The position numbers and the translations under genes were made by a program. Positions 49,750-58,730 of a stretch of 64,000 bases of DNA are shown piece after piece; position 1 is the first letter of the stretch; each line of letters opens with the position of its first letter. Below the pieces are notes generated by a model, which had not been told where the DNA came from, did not search any database, and was given only the letters and a program-made list of their open reading frames with translations. This stretch comes from Amycolatopsis iheyensis (lineage in GTDB: Bacteria; Actinomycetota; Actinomycetes; Mycobacteriales; Pseudonocardiaceae). Location: assembly GCF_024703995.1 (NCBI RefSeq), contig NZ_JAMXQV010000004.1, positions 434,001 to 498,000 on the forward strand, written 5' to 3'.

Positions 49750-50448
49750 ATGCCAGACGTGCACGCCGACCTCGACGCCGACGCGGATGCCCTCGTGGAC
49801 CTGATCCGCGAGCACGAGGGGACGGTGATGCTGCCCGTCGGCCGGGCCATCACGACGCACCTCGCCGAGCTCACCGTCGTCGCGCGCCGCGTCGTGCTGA
49901 GCGTCGAGGGCCGGCGAAGCGCGGTCGCGCCCCGCATCGTCGACTCCGGCATCCTCGGCGACGCCGTGCTCGGCTGGCGTTCGGAACAGCGCAAGGCCAC
50001 CGAGCTGCTCGCCGCCGCGACCACCGACATCGCGTGGCCGGGCGGCCCGATGCGGCCCTCGGCGCTCGCGGCCGCGCTGCTGACCGCCTTGTTCGCCCGC
50101 GGCCAGGACATCGCCGACGCGCTCGGGGTCCGCCTGGACCGCACCGACAGCGTCGGGCACGTGGCCTACTACGGTGTCCGCACCCGCGACGACGCCTACG
50201 CGGGGCACGGCGCCCGGCCCGCCGAGCCGTTCCGGTTCGAGCTGACCGCGCCGTCGGGCACCCGGTGGGAGTTCGGGCCGGCGGCCGCGCCGGACCGGGT
50301 CACCGGTCCCGCCGTGGACTTCTGCCTGTTGTTCACCGGCCGGCGGCCACGCGCCGAGCTGGCCGTCACCGCCACGGGTGAGGCCGCCCGCTGGGCCGAG
50401 CTGGCCCCGGCCCAGCGCAATCCACTGTGGACGTCCGAAGCGGACTGA
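49750..50448 (+). CDS. Degenerate TIGR03084/MDMPI-like protein
   Basis: A 232-residue relative of the protein at 34044. The C-terminal SCP2-like part is well kept (FRFELTAPSGTRWEFGPAAAPDRVTGP, shown as FRFELTAPSG and WEFGPAAAPDRVTG). But the N-terminal metal region is changed: the GHGQDVADALG ligand block reads ARGQDIADALG, with His replaced by Arg, and the GWSVRHQIGH block is replaced by GRAITTHLAEL. It may therefore have lost metal binding. The start is the ATG at 49750 in a gap that is divergent from the DGPF gene. Function unknown. Confidence 0.75.
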   Translation: MPDVHADLDADADALVDLIREHEGTVMLPVGRAITTHLAELTVVARRVVLSVEGRRSAVAPRIVDSGILGDAVLGWRSEQRKATELLAAATTDIAWPGGPMRPSALAAALLTALFARGQDIADALGVRLDRTDSVGHVAYYGVRTRDDAYAGHGARPAEPFRFELTAPSGTRWEFGPAAAPDRVTGPAVDFCLLFTGRRPRAELAVTATGEAARWAELAPAQRNPLWTSEAD

Positions 50449-50452
50449 CGGC

Positions 50453-51073
50453 TCAGGAGAAGCGGCTCACGTCCCCCGCGCCGTGGCGGACGATTTCGGC
50501 TTCCCCCGAAGAGAAGTCCACCACGGTCGTCGGCTCGACCCCGCACTCGCCGGAGTCGACGACCGCGTCGAGGACGTGGTCGAGCTCTTCCTTGATCTCC
50601 CAGCCCTGGGTGAGCGGCTCGGCCACGTCCGGCAGCAGCAGCGTGCTCGACACCAGCGGCTCGCCGAGCTCGGCGAGCAGGGCCTGCGTGACGGTGTGCT
50701 CCGGGATGCGCACGCCCACGGTTTTCTTCTTCTCGTGCATCAGCCGCCGCGGCACCTCCTTGGTGGCCGGCAGGATGAACGTGTAGCGGCCCGGGGTGGC
50801 CGCCTTGATCGCGCGGAAGACCGAGTTGTCCACGATCACGAACTGACCGAGCTGCGCGAAGTCCTGGCAGACCAGCGTGAAGTGGTGCCGCCGGTCGAGC
50901 TTGCGGATCGCGCGGATCCGGTCGAGCCCGTCCGGGTTGTCCAGCCGGCAGCCCAGCGCGTAGCACGAGTCGGTCGGGTACGCGATCAGGCTGTCCCGGC
51001 GCAGGAGGTCGGCGATCTGGCCGACGGTGCGGCGCTGGGGGTTGTCCGGGTGGAGGTCGAAGTACCTGGCCAT
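50453..51073 (-). CDS. yciO: YciO/YrdC-family protein (L-threonylcarbamoyladenylate synthase-like)
   Basis: A 206-residue YrdC-fold protein of the YciO branch, matching E. coli YciO in length and blocks: YFDLHPDNPQ at the start, LIAYPTDSCYALGCRL, HHFTLVCQDFAQLGQF, TPGRYTFILPATKEVPRR, KKTVGVRIPEH and PTTVVDFSSGE. YrdC-type enzymes make the threonylcarbamoyl-AMP for tRNA t6A; YciO has a weak version of that activity. The gene is monocistronic and convergent with its left neighbour. A housekeeping gene with no obvious tie to the cluster. Confidence 0.92.
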   Translation of the reverse strand: MARYFDLHPDNPQRRTVGQIADLLRRDSLIAYPTDSCYALGCRLDNPDGLDRIRAIRKLDRRHHFTLVCQDFAQLGQFVIVDNSVFRAIKAATPGRYTFILPATKEVPRRLMHEKKKTVGVRIPEHTVTQALLAELGEPLVSSTLLLPDVAEPLTQGWEIKEELDHVLDAVVDSGECGVEPTTVVDFSSGEAEIVRHGAGDVSRFS

Positions 51074-51226
51074 GGCGCGAGCCTAGGCCCCGGGCCGCCG
51101 GGGCGCCCCGCGGGCGGAGTTTCGGCGGGCGTCTCCCACCTTGCGGTAATCGGTACCGAACGGGTGACCACGGGCCGAGGAGGCCGCACACTTCGCAGAG
51201 CGAACAGTGCTGCTCCGGAGGCGACG

Positions 51227-51739
51227 ATGACCGAACTGCTGCTGCCCGCGCTCGGCGTACCGAAACCGACCCGGCCACGGACCGTGCCGGCGACCGCGTA
51301 CGAGTTCATCGGGCCGGCCGGCCCGGTGACGCTGGCCGGGCTGGCCGACGGCCACCGGCGGCTCGCGGTCTACCACACGATGCCCTGCCGCAGCCACCCC
51401 GGCGCGGCCGTGCCCGCCGAGCGGATCGCGGCCGCCCTCCACGCCGCGGGCACCCGGCTGGTGATCGTCTCCCGCGCGCCGTACGAGAAGGTCGAGCAGT
51501 ACGGCCGTCACTTCGGCTGGGGCCTGCCGGTGTACTCGGCCGTGGACACCGGGTTCGACGCGGACTTCCCCGCGACCGGGTACCTCGCCGGGCCCGACCG
51601 CGACGAGCGCGACGAAGTCACCGGGTTGAGCTTCTTCGCACGGGACAGGGCCGCCGTGTGGCACCTCGGGTCGACCGCCGTGCCGTGCCTGGATTTCCTC
51701 GAGCTCGCCGACGTCGCCGGCGAGCGACGCGGGCGCTGA
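51227..51739 (+). CDS. DUF899 thioredoxin-like protein
   Basis: A 170-residue thioredoxin-fold protein of the DUF899 kind: VTLAGLADGHRRLAVYHTMP, IAAALHAAGTRLVIVSRAP, and SFFARDRAAVWHLGSTAVP near the C-terminus. It has no CxxC pair (one Cys in TMPCRSHPG), so it is not a typical disulphide reductase. CGGAGG precedes the ATG. Function unknown. Confidence 0.75.
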   Translation: MTELLLPALGVPKPTRPRTVPATAYEFIGPAGPVTLAGLADGHRRLAVYHTMPCRSHPGAAVPAERIAAALHAAGTRLVIVSRAPYEKVEQYGRHFGWGLPVYSAVDTGFDADFPATGYLAGPDRDERDEVTGLSFFARDRAAVWHLGSTAVPCLDFLELADVAGERRGR

Positions 51740-51914
51740 GCCGGCTCCGGAACCGGGACGGGCAACCGCCGAAAAGGGCTGCGGCACGGCGACTCTCGGC
51801 CGTAACGGCGCAACGTCGACATGAGATAGGATCTGCCGGAAGCATGCAGACCGAGCCCGGCCCGGACCACCCGGCCACCCCGTGCGTCCCCGACCTGCCG
51901 GAGGATCGCTGGAC

Positions 51915-54269
51915 ATGTCTCCGGTAGCTGTCAGCGATTTCGAGTCCGGCCGATCCCTGGTAGCCGAGGCACGCGGCACCAGTGGCGTGGACCAGCGGCC
52001 GCGGCTGGCGGCCTACCTGGCCGCCGCGATGATCGCGGTGGTCGTCGTGAGTTTCGGCTTCCTCCTGCTCGCCGCGGTGCTGCCGTTGCCCTACAGCCCG
52101 CTGGAAACCGGCTTCGCGATCGCCGGGATCACCGTGCTGCTGGCCATCCAGCTGCTCCACTACAGCCGCCCGTCGGTCCGGCTCGACTCCACGGCGAGCA
52201 GGCTGCTGCTGATCGTCCTGGCCCTGCTGGGCTACGTGCCGGTCCTGACCTTCGACGCCCTGTGGGCCGCGATGCCGGTGTTCTTCGGGGGCGCCGTCCT
52301 GCTGACGCTGCCGCCCCGGCCCGCCTGGCTGCTGTTCGTGCTCAACATCGGCGGCCTGCTCTGGGTCGAGCTGCTCTACGACCCCCCGCTGCTGGCGATC
52401 TACACGGTCGTCGGCGGGATCTTCTACAGCTTGGCCTTCGCCCTGCTCACCCAGCTCGCGCGGTCGATCCGGGAGCTGCACCGGGCCCGCACCGAGCTCG
52501 CCCAGCGGGCGGTCGCCGAGCAGCGGCTGGCCTTCGCGCGGGACCTGCACGACCTGCTCGGCATCAGCCTGTCGGCCATCGCGCTCAAGGGCGAGCTGGT
52601 GTACCGCCTGCTGCAGAAGTCGCGTGAGCAGGCCCAGACCGAGCTGGCCGAGATGACGGCCACGGCCCAGCGCACGCTGGCCGACGTCCGCGCCGTCTCC
52701 CACGGCTATCGCGAGCTGTCGCTGGAGAAGGAGTTCCGCACGGCCCAGTCCCTGCTGACGGCGTCCGACATCGCCGTGCGGATCCACCTGGACCAGGGCG
52801 AGCTGCCGGTCCAGGCCCGCACGCTGCTGGCGAAGGTGCTGCGCGAGGGCGTCACGAACGTCCTTCGCCACAGCGACGTCGAACACTGCGAGCTCGAGGT
52901 CCGCCAGGACCGCGGCCGGGTCAGCCTGGCGATCGTCAACGACGGCGTCGACCCCGACGACCTCCCCGACGAGTCCGACCTGCTCGCCCGGCTCCCGGCC
53001 GAGGTCGCCGCGCTGGGCGGCTCGGTGACCACCGGTCTCGGCGACGACGGCCGGTTCCGCCTGCGGGTCGAGCTGCCGCTGCCGGACCAGGTGGAGCCGG
53101 TGGCCGCGGCCGACCAGGGCGGCCTGCAGACCCAGGCCGAGTCGCGTCAGGTCCGGGTGCTCCTGCCGGTCTGCTTCGGGTTCATCGGCCTGGCGGCCGT
53201 GCTGCACGAGCTGCTGCTGTCGACCAACCCGTGGCACATCGCGCTGGTCACCGGATCGGTGGCGGCGCTGCTGACCCTGCAGTTCGCCTACTTCAACCGG
53301 CCGGCCACCCGGCTCCGCTCGGGACAGAGCGTCGCGATGCTGTTCGTGCAGGCCTGCCTGATCTACCTGCCGCTGCTGCCGTTGCAGCACGACTGGGTCA
53401 GCCTGCCGTCCCTGCTCATGGGCTGCGGGCTGCTGGTCCTGCCACCGGCCGCCGGCTGGCTGCTGTTCGCCGCGAACACCGGCGTCCACCTCTGGCTGCA
53501 GTACGTCGCCGGCCAGGCCGGGCAAGGTGTCCTGTACGCGATCAAGTTCTCGGCGGGCACGGTGGTGATCGGCCTGATCGTGTTCGGCATGCTCTGGCTG
53601 GTCCGGCTGGCGGCCGAGCTGGACCAGAGCCGGCGCCGGCTGGCGGAGATGGCGGTCGCCGAGGAGCGGCTGCGGTTCGCCCGCGACCTGCACGACCTGC
53701 TCGGCATGAGCCTCTCGGCGATCGCGCTCAAGAGCGAGCTGACCGCCCGGGTGCTGCCGCTGGATCGCGACCGGGCGATCGAAGAGCTGGTCGAGATCCT
53801 GAGCCTGACCCGGCAAGCGCTCTCCGACGTGCGCTCGGTGGCCAGCGGCTACCGGGAGCTGTCCCTGGACAGCGAAAGCCGCTCGGCCCGCTCGGTGCTG
53901 GCCGCGGCGGACGTCCGGGTCCGGATGGAGCTGCTCCAGGACGAGCTCCCGGCCCCGGTGCGCACGGTGCTGGCGGTGGTGCTGCGCGAGGGCGTCACCA
54001 ACGTGCTCCGCCACAGCAGGGTGGAAACCTGCGAAATCGCCATCCGGCGCACGGACGAGGGCGTCACGCTCGAGATCGTCAACGACGGCGTCGACGAGCC
54101 GCCCACCCCGCCCGCGAACCCGTCCGGCAACGGTTCCGGCCGCCCGGGCGGCTCATCGGGCAGCGGGATCGGGAACCTGTCACACCGGGTCTCGGACCTC
54201 GGCGGAGAACTCACGGCCGGCGTGGAATCCGACGGCCAGTTCCGCCTGCGCGCCACCGTCCCCGTCTGA
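51915..54269 (+). CDS. Double histidine kinase: two fused DesK-type modules
   Basis: A 784-residue membrane histidine kinase consisting of two successive sensor-kinase units. Module 1 (about 1-400): five to six transmembrane helices, H-box RDLHDLLGISLSAIALKGEL with His near 211, N-box REGVTNVLRHSDVEHCEL near 311. Module 2 (about 415-784): again about six helices, H-box RDLHDLLGMSLSAIALKSEL near 592, N-box REGVTNVLRHSRVETCEI near 692 and an intact G-box SGSGIGNLSHRVSDLGGEL near 747. In module 1 the G-box is lost and reads DESDLLARLPAEVAALGGS, so ATP binding there is doubtful while its phospho-His is kept. GGAGG precedes the ATG. The response regulator at 54281 is convergent, 11 bases away. Confidence 0.92.
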   Translation: MSPVAVSDFESGRSLVAEARGTSGVDQRPRLAAYLAAAMIAVVVVSFGFLLLAAVLPLPYSPLETGFAIAGITVLLAIQLLHYSRPSVRLDSTASRLLLIVLALLGYVPVLTFDALWAAMPVFFGGAVLLTLPPRPAWLLFVLNIGGLLWVELLYDPPLLAIYTVVGGIFYSLAFALLTQLARSIRELHRARTELAQRAVAEQRLAFARDLHDLLGISLSAIALKGELVYRLLQKSREQAQTELAEMTATAQRTLADVRAVSHGYRELSLEKEFRTAQSLLTASDIAVRIHLDQGELPVQARTLLAKVLREGVTNVLRHSDVEHCELEVRQDRGRVSLAIVNDGVDPDDLPDESDLLARLPAEVAALGGSVTTGLGDDGRFRLRVELPLPDQVEPVAAADQGGLQTQAESRQVRVLLPVCFGFIGLAAVLHELLLSTNPWHIALVTGSVAALLTLQFAYFNRPATRLRSGQSVAMLFVQACLIYLPLLPLQHDWVSLPSLLMGCGLLVLPPAAGWLLFAANTGVHLWLQYVAGQAGQGVLYAIKFSAGTVVIGLIVFGMLWLVRLAAELDQSRRRLAEMAVAEERLRFARDLHDLLGMSLSAIALKSELTARVLPLDRDRAIEELVEILSLTRQALSDVRSVASGYRELSLDSESRSARSVLAAADVRVRMELLQDELPAPVRTVLAVVLREGVTNVLRHSRVETCEIAIRRTDEGVTLEIVNDGVDEPPTPPANPSGNGSGRPGGSSGSGIGNLSHRVSDLGGELTAGVESDGQFRLRATVPV

Positions 54270-54280
54270 CCGGGGCGGCG

Positions 54281-54886
54281 TCACAGCCAGCCCGACTCCC
54301 GGGCGACCCTGATCGCGTCCACCCGGTTTCGCGCGCCCAGCTTGGCCACCACCGTCGTGAGGTAGTTCCGGACCGTGCCCGCCGACAGGTAGAGCCGGGC
54401 GGCCACTTCGACCGTCCCGTAGCCCTCCGACGTTATGCGCAGCACGTCGAGCTCGCGCGCGGTCAGCGGGCAGTCGACGCTGTCCCACGCCGCCAGCGCG
54501 AGGTCGCCGTCCACCATCCGGCGGCCGGCCACCACCCCGCGCACCGCGTTGGCGAGCTTGTCCGGTGGCGCGTCCTTGAGCAGGAACCCGCTCACCTTGG
54601 CGTCCAACGCGCGCCGCAGCGTCCCGGGCCGCCCCAGGCTGGTCAGGATCAGGGTGCGGCACTCCGGCAGCTGCTCGTGCAGCTCACCCGCCGCCGTGAG
54701 GCCGTCCTTGTCCGGCAGGTCGATGTCGATGATCGCCACTTCGGCGGCCGCGGAGCGAGCCGCGGGCAGGATCTCGAGCCCGGAAGCCACTTCGGCGACG
54801 ACCTCGATGTCGGGCTCCAGGCGCAGCAGCGCGACGAGCGCTCCGCGGACGATGTGCATGTCTTCGGCTACGAGCACTTTGATCAC
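54281..54886 (-). CDS. NarL-type response regulator
   Basis: A 201-residue response regulator: acidic pair in VLVAEDMHIVRG, phospho-Asp in IIDIDLPDKDG, Lys in GFLLKDAPPDKL, LuxR-type HTH with LTARELDVLRITSEG and SAGTVRNYLTTVVAKL. GTG start with GGAGGGG upstream. It is tail-to-tail with the double kinase, its likely partner. It aligns gap-free with the regulators at 4781 and 56771. Confidence 0.92.
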   Translation of the reverse strand: MIKVLVAEDMHIVRGALVALLRLEPDIEVVAEVASGLEILPAARSAAAEVAIIDIDLPDKDGLTAAGELHEQLPECRTLILTSLGRPGTLRRALDAKVSGFLLKDAPPDKLANAVRGVVAGRRMVDGDLALAAWDSVDCPLTARELDVLRITSEGYGTVEVAARLYLSAGTVRNYLTTVVAKLGARNRVDAIRVARESGWL

Positions 54887-55142
54887 GAAGCCCCTCCGCC
54901 TTCACTACTCCCCAGTCTCCAGAAGCCCAGTTAAACATTTTCGACCGGGATCCTGGTTCGTCCGATCGGGGTTCGCCGGAAGAACTCACAGCGACGAGCC
55001 GACACCGCCCGCCACCGCCGGCCGGCTGCGAATGCAAGGCAAACCGGAATTTACCGATGAGCGGGAATATTTGCCGGCGGCTCCGGCAGCGGACGCGGAG
55101 GAGCCGGTCACCGGGGACGCCGAAGCGGCCCCGACGACCGGT

Positions 55143-55367
55143 TCACACAAGGGCCGGACCAGCACCGATACCGGCGTGGGTCGCCGCCTCGACCTCGAAC
55201 GGCGAGTCGGTGAAGGTCACGCCGATCGTGTCACGGACAGTGGCCGACTCGGCCGGCCGGTCGAACCGGTCGATCACGAGGCCGCATTCGACGGCGCCTA
55301 CCTCGTCGGTCTCGATACCGAACTCGGCGAAAAGGGCGCGGATATCGGCAGAAATGTGCATGGTCAT
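55143..55367 (-). CDS. Small hypothetical protein (possible peptide precursor)
   Basis: A 74-residue frame with GGGGAGG five bases before ATG and normal codon use. It starts MTMHISADIRALFAEFGIET, is acidic in the first two thirds, and ends HAGIGAGPALV. It has one Cys (AVECGLV) and several Ser/Thr (ESATVRDTIGVTFTDS). It lies 3.4 kb from a SagB/YcaO pair, so a ribosomal-peptide precursor is conceivable, but the tail lacks the Cys/Ser/Thr richness normal for azole formation. No family recognised. An overlapping plus-strand frame exists but lacks a ribosome site. Confidence 0.5.
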   Translation of the reverse strand: MTMHISADIRALFAEFGIETDEVGAVECGLVIDRFDRPAESATVRDTIGVTFTDSPFEVEAATHAGIGAGPALV

Positions 55368-55820
55368 TAAGACCTCCCCAGGCGAAAAGAATACTTCACA
55401 TTGACCCAAATATCCCGCCACAAGGTGTTCCGGAACCAGTGCCCGCATCATCGGAGCCCCGTGTTTTACGTCTACTCCGTACAGCTCTCGAACTACGGCC
55501 GAACGGACTAGCGGAAGGCGCGGCTCGGGCTCACTCGAACCCGGTTTATCACCCTGCGAGTTCAGCCGACCGCATTAGGTGTTCATCAGCCCCGCGGATG
55601 TCACACGTGCACGCCCGCCGATGGGCCGTTCGGCGCCGCTGCCACGCGCACGTGCAAAACGCATGTCCGCACCCGGTGAAATCCATTCGCGACGGTGCAC
55701 TGAGCACTTAAGAAGTAGACGTCCGCGGTTCTAGAGTTCGGCTATACCCCATTGCCGACGCCCATCCCGTTCACCGGGAACGCGGATGGCCAGGCACCGC
55801 CGACCGGAAGGACGGTCATC
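55368..55820. other. Gene-free stretch upstream of the second AraC gene
   Basis: About 450 bases between the small minus-strand gene and the AraC gene at 55821, divergently read. GC content is visibly lower than around it, as in promoter regions. Short open frames occur on the plus strand but show no ribosome site or coding bias. No clear operator seen; promoters for both sides should be here. Confidence 0.5.
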
Positions 55821-56570
55821 GTGGACGAGATCGTGCGGCAGTCCGTGGCACGGGCCATCATGACCATGCGGGAGAACCTGGGCGAGCACCTCACGATCGA
55901 CGACCTCGCCCGGGCCGCGATGTTCAGCAAGTTCCACTTCACCCGGGTGTTCCTGCGGACGACCGGACTGTCCCCCGGGCGGTTCCTGTCGGCCCTGCGG
56001 CTGGCCGAAGCCAAGCGGCTGTTCGCGACGACGACCTTCTCCGTGGCGGACATCAGCCACCAGGTCGGCTACAACAGCGTGGGCACCTTCAGCGCCCGGT
56101 TCAGCAGCAGCGTCGGCGTCTCCCCCGGGGGCTACCGCCGGCTCCGCGGCTCGGCACCGCGGATCGCCGAACGAACGAGCCGGCCGGCGGCCGGGGCCAC
56201 CGTGCGCGGACACGTCCGGCGCACCCCGGCCGAGGGAACGGGTCCGGTGTTCGTCGGGCTCTTCCCCGCCAAGATCGTCGAAGGCACGCCGGCCCGGTTC
56301 TCGATCCTGCCGGACGCCGGTCAGTACACGTTGACCGACGTGCCCCTGGGCTCCTGGTACGTCATCGCGCACGCCTACGACCCCACGCCGGCCGGCGAAC
56401 GCGGGCCGCGGCCGCTGACCGGGCTGTCCGGGCCCGTCACGGTGCACCAGGACGGGTCCGCGGGCCTGGTCGACGTCCGGCTGCGGCCGCGGCACGGCTT
56501 CGACCCGCCGGTCCTGCTGGCACTGCCGGACCTGCGGCACGCGCCGGCCCGCCACCCGATCGCGGTCTGA
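55821..56570 (+). CDS. AraC-family regulator, second copy
   Basis: A 249-residue regulator with an N-terminal AraC DNA-binding domain (HLTIDDLARAAMFSKFHFTRVF and FSVADISHQVGYNSVGTFSARFSSSVGVSPGGYR, shown shortened as LTIDDLARAAMFSKFHF and VGYNSVGTFSARF) and a C-terminal beta-rich domain like that of the 44816 product (GPVFVGLFPAKIVEGTPARF). The GTG at 55821 is chosen for GGAAGGA eight bases upstream; a longer frame starting TTG at 55752 is possible. Shared domain order shows the two AraC genes are paralogues flanking the regulatory half of the locus. Confidence 0.85.
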   Translation: MDEIVRQSVARAIMTMRENLGEHLTIDDLARAAMFSKFHFTRVFLRTTGLSPGRFLSALRLAEAKRLFATTTFSVADISHQVGYNSVGTFSARFSSSVGVSPGGYRRLRGSAPRIAERTSRPAAGATVRGHVRRTPAEGTGPVFVGLFPAKIVEGTPARFSILPDAGQYTLTDVPLGSWYVIAHAYDPTPAGERGPRPLTGLSGPVTVHQDGSAGLVDVRLRPRHGFDPPVLLALPDLRHAPARHPIAV

Positions 56571-56770
56571 ACAACGCTCTGAACAACCGGCGTCCGGGAA
56601 GGAAAATTCTCGCGCCGGCGGCGGGGATCGGCTGCGGCGAAAGGGATCGAGGAGACCCCGACCGCCGTTCCGGCCTCGCAGTCCGCATTCGTGAACCCGT
56701 GGCAGCGACTCCCGATGGCGTACAATCACACGTCTGGGGAAGCTCGACTCGGGGGATGCGAGGACAAGAC

Positions 56771-57376
56771 GTGATCAGAGTTCTGCTGGCCGAAGACATG
56801 GACATGGTACGCGGCGCACTCGTCGCCTTGCTGAGCCTCGAATCCGACATCGAAGTCGTCGCCGAAGTGGACTCCGGGGACAAGATCCTCCCGGCGGGCA
56901 AGTCGACCCGGCCCGACGTCGCGGTCATCGACATCGACCTGCCCGGCAAGGACGGGCTGACGGCGGCCACCGAGATCCACGAACACCTGCCGGAGTGCCA
57001 CACGCTGATCCTGACGAGCCTGGGCCGCCCCGGCACGGTCCGCCGCGCGCTCGACGCCAAGGTCAACGGGTTCCTGCTCAAGGACGCCCCGTCGGAAAAG
57101 CTCGCCAACGCGGTGCGCTCGGTCGCGATCGGCCAGCGCGTCATCGACAGCGAGCTCGCGTTGTCCGCATGGGAGGCCGACGACTGCCCGCTGACGCCGC
57201 GGGAAGTGGAGATCCTCGCCCTCGCCGCGCGCGGGCGCAACGTCGCCGACATCGCCGCGGACCTCTTCCTGTCGCCCGGCACCGTCCGCAACTACCTCGC
57301 CGCCTCCGTCACGAAGCTCAACGCCCGCAACCGGGTGCACGCGATCCGGATCGCCACCGACGCCGAATGGCTCTGA
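56771..57376 (+). CDS. NarL-type response regulator
   Basis: A 201-residue response regulator (VLLAEDMDMVRGALVAL, VIDIDLPGKDG, GFLLKDAPSEKL, LTPREVEILALAARG, SPGTVRNYLAASVTKL). GTG start. It overlaps tail-to-tail by 59 bases with the kinase gene at 57318, its probable partner. Closest in sequence to the orphan at 4781, with which it shares the VIDIDLPGKDGLTAATEIHE block exactly. Confidence 0.92.
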   Translation: MIRVLLAEDMDMVRGALVALLSLESDIEVVAEVDSGDKILPAGKSTRPDVAVIDIDLPGKDGLTAATEIHEHLPECHTLILTSLGRPGTVRRALDAKVNGFLLKDAPSEKLANAVRSVAIGQRVIDSELALSAWEADDCPLTPREVEILALAARGRNVADIAADLFLSPGTVRNYLAASVTKLNARNRVHAIRIATDAEWL

Positions 57377-58637
57377 GGCACCCCGGGACCAGCTCCCGGA
57401 GCCGGCTGCGGTCCGCGAACGGCTCCAGCGGAACCGTGGCCCGCACCAGGTGAGTCCCGCCGGGCCGGGTCCCGGCGGTGAGCTCGCCCCCGAGCAGGCG
57501 CACGCGGTGTCCCAGGTTTCGCAGCCCGCACCCGGGTTCCGCCTCGCTCTCCCCGGGCCGGTCCGGCAGCACGCCGTCGTTGACCATCTGCAGCCACGCC
57601 TCACCGCGGGTGACGCCGACCGCGAGATCGCACCGCGACGCCTCGCTGTGGCGCACGACGTTGGTAGCGCTTTCCCGGAGCACCGTGGCGAACGTCGCCG
57701 CCACCGGCTCGGGCAGCTGCTCGGGCAGCTCCTGGTCGAAGTGCACGGTGACCCCGGCCGAGCGCAGCACCGCGGTCGCGGACCGGCACTCCTCCGCCAG
57801 GGAGGTCTCGCGGTGCCCGGCAGCCACCGAACGCACGTCGGTGAGCGCTTTTCGGGACATGGTCGCCAGCTCGGCGAGCTCGCGCTTGGCCTGCGCCGGC
57901 TGGGCGTCGACCAGCCGGCGGGCCAGCTCGACCTTGAGGGTGATGGCCGACAGGCTCAGCCCCAGCAGGTCGTGGGTGTCCCTGGCGAACCGCATCCGCT
58001 CCTCGGCGACCACGTGGGCGGCCAGCTCACGCCGGGCGTCTTCGCGTTCGGCGGCCAGCCGGACGAACCACGCCATCCCGAACACGGCCGCCGACGCGGC
58101 GGCGGTCAGCACCGCGCCGTACAGACCGTCCACAAAGGCCATTTCGGCGGTCGCGGCCTTGCCCGACAGGATCCCGACACCGCCGGAGACGAGCACGAGG
58201 ACCGGCACGGACACGACCGGCCTGGCCACCAGGAGCACACTGCCGACGAAGAAGCTGCTGAGCACGCTCCAGGCGGTGCCCAGCTGCGCCACCGGCACCA
58301 GGCCCAGCACCGCCTGCAGCACCAGCGCGGGACCGCGGAACCGGATGCGGCGGTAGCCGAACCCGATCAGGTGCACGGCGATCAGCGTCAGGGCGAACAC
58401 GCAGGCGACGAGCGCGACCGGCCAGTCCCGGACGATCCGCAGTGGTCCCAGCAACCCGAGCACGCCGATCCCGAGGCAGACACCGGCGTGCACGGCGTAG
58501 ACGGGCCCCGCCGGGAACTCCTTCGCGGGCGGGCGATCCGCGCGGCCCTCCGGCGGCGTTGGTCCCGTTGCCCGCTGCGCATACTGCGATCGGGCTCTTG
58601 CTTCGAGCGCTTCGAGCCTTCGCGCAGCGGCAGTCAC
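57318..58637 (-). CDS. DesK/NarX-type sensor histidine kinase
   Basis: A 439-residue sensor kinase. Five to six transmembrane helices lie at about 45-190. The H-box is RFARDTHDLLGLSLSAITLK (Thr in place of the usual Leu before His-Asp). N-box RESATNVVRHSEASRCDL and G-box GCGLRNLGHRVRLLGGEL are intact. The C-terminal ~30 residues beyond the ATPase domain are basic (RRRWRSGSRAPGCGR) and are encoded by the stretch that overlaps the 3' end of the response regulator gene on the other strand. GTG start at 58637. Stimulus unknown; membrane sensing is likely. Confidence 0.9.
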   Translation of the reverse strand: MTAAARRLEALEARARSQYAQRATGPTPPEGRADRPPAKEFPAGPVYAVHAGVCLGIGVLGLLGPLRIVRDWPVALVACVFALTLIAVHLIGFGYRRIRFRGPALVLQAVLGLVPVAQLGTAWSVLSSFFVGSVLLVARPVVSVPVLVLVSGGVGILSGKAATAEMAFVDGLYGAVLTAAASAAVFGMAWFVRLAAEREDARRELAAHVVAEERMRFARDTHDLLGLSLSAITLKVELARRLVDAQPAQAKRELAELATMSRKALTDVRSVAAGHRETSLAEECRSATAVLRSAGVTVHFDQELPEQLPEPVAATFATVLRESATNVVRHSEASRCDLAVGVTRGEAWLQMVNDGVLPDRPGESEAEPGCGLRNLGHRVRLLGGELTAGTRPGGTHLVRATVPLEPFADRSRLRELVPGCLRAIRRRWRSGSRAPGCGR

Positions 58638-58730
58638 CCTAGCGTCTCCCCGCAACGCCGGTCAGTATCCGACCATAATCTAGCAGTGATCACGGTGATC
58701 CGGCTCACCGCGATGGGGGATTTTGACCGG

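Noticed and set aside
55032..55370. Plus-strand frame overlapping the 74-residue minus-strand gene
   Set aside because: No ribosome site before its ATG, and the overlapping minus frame has a strong one and better codon use.
55439..55711. Plus-strand 90-codon frame upstream of the second AraC gene
   Set aside because: No ribosome site, Arg/His-rich random-looking composition, and lies in an AT-richer promoter-like stretch.
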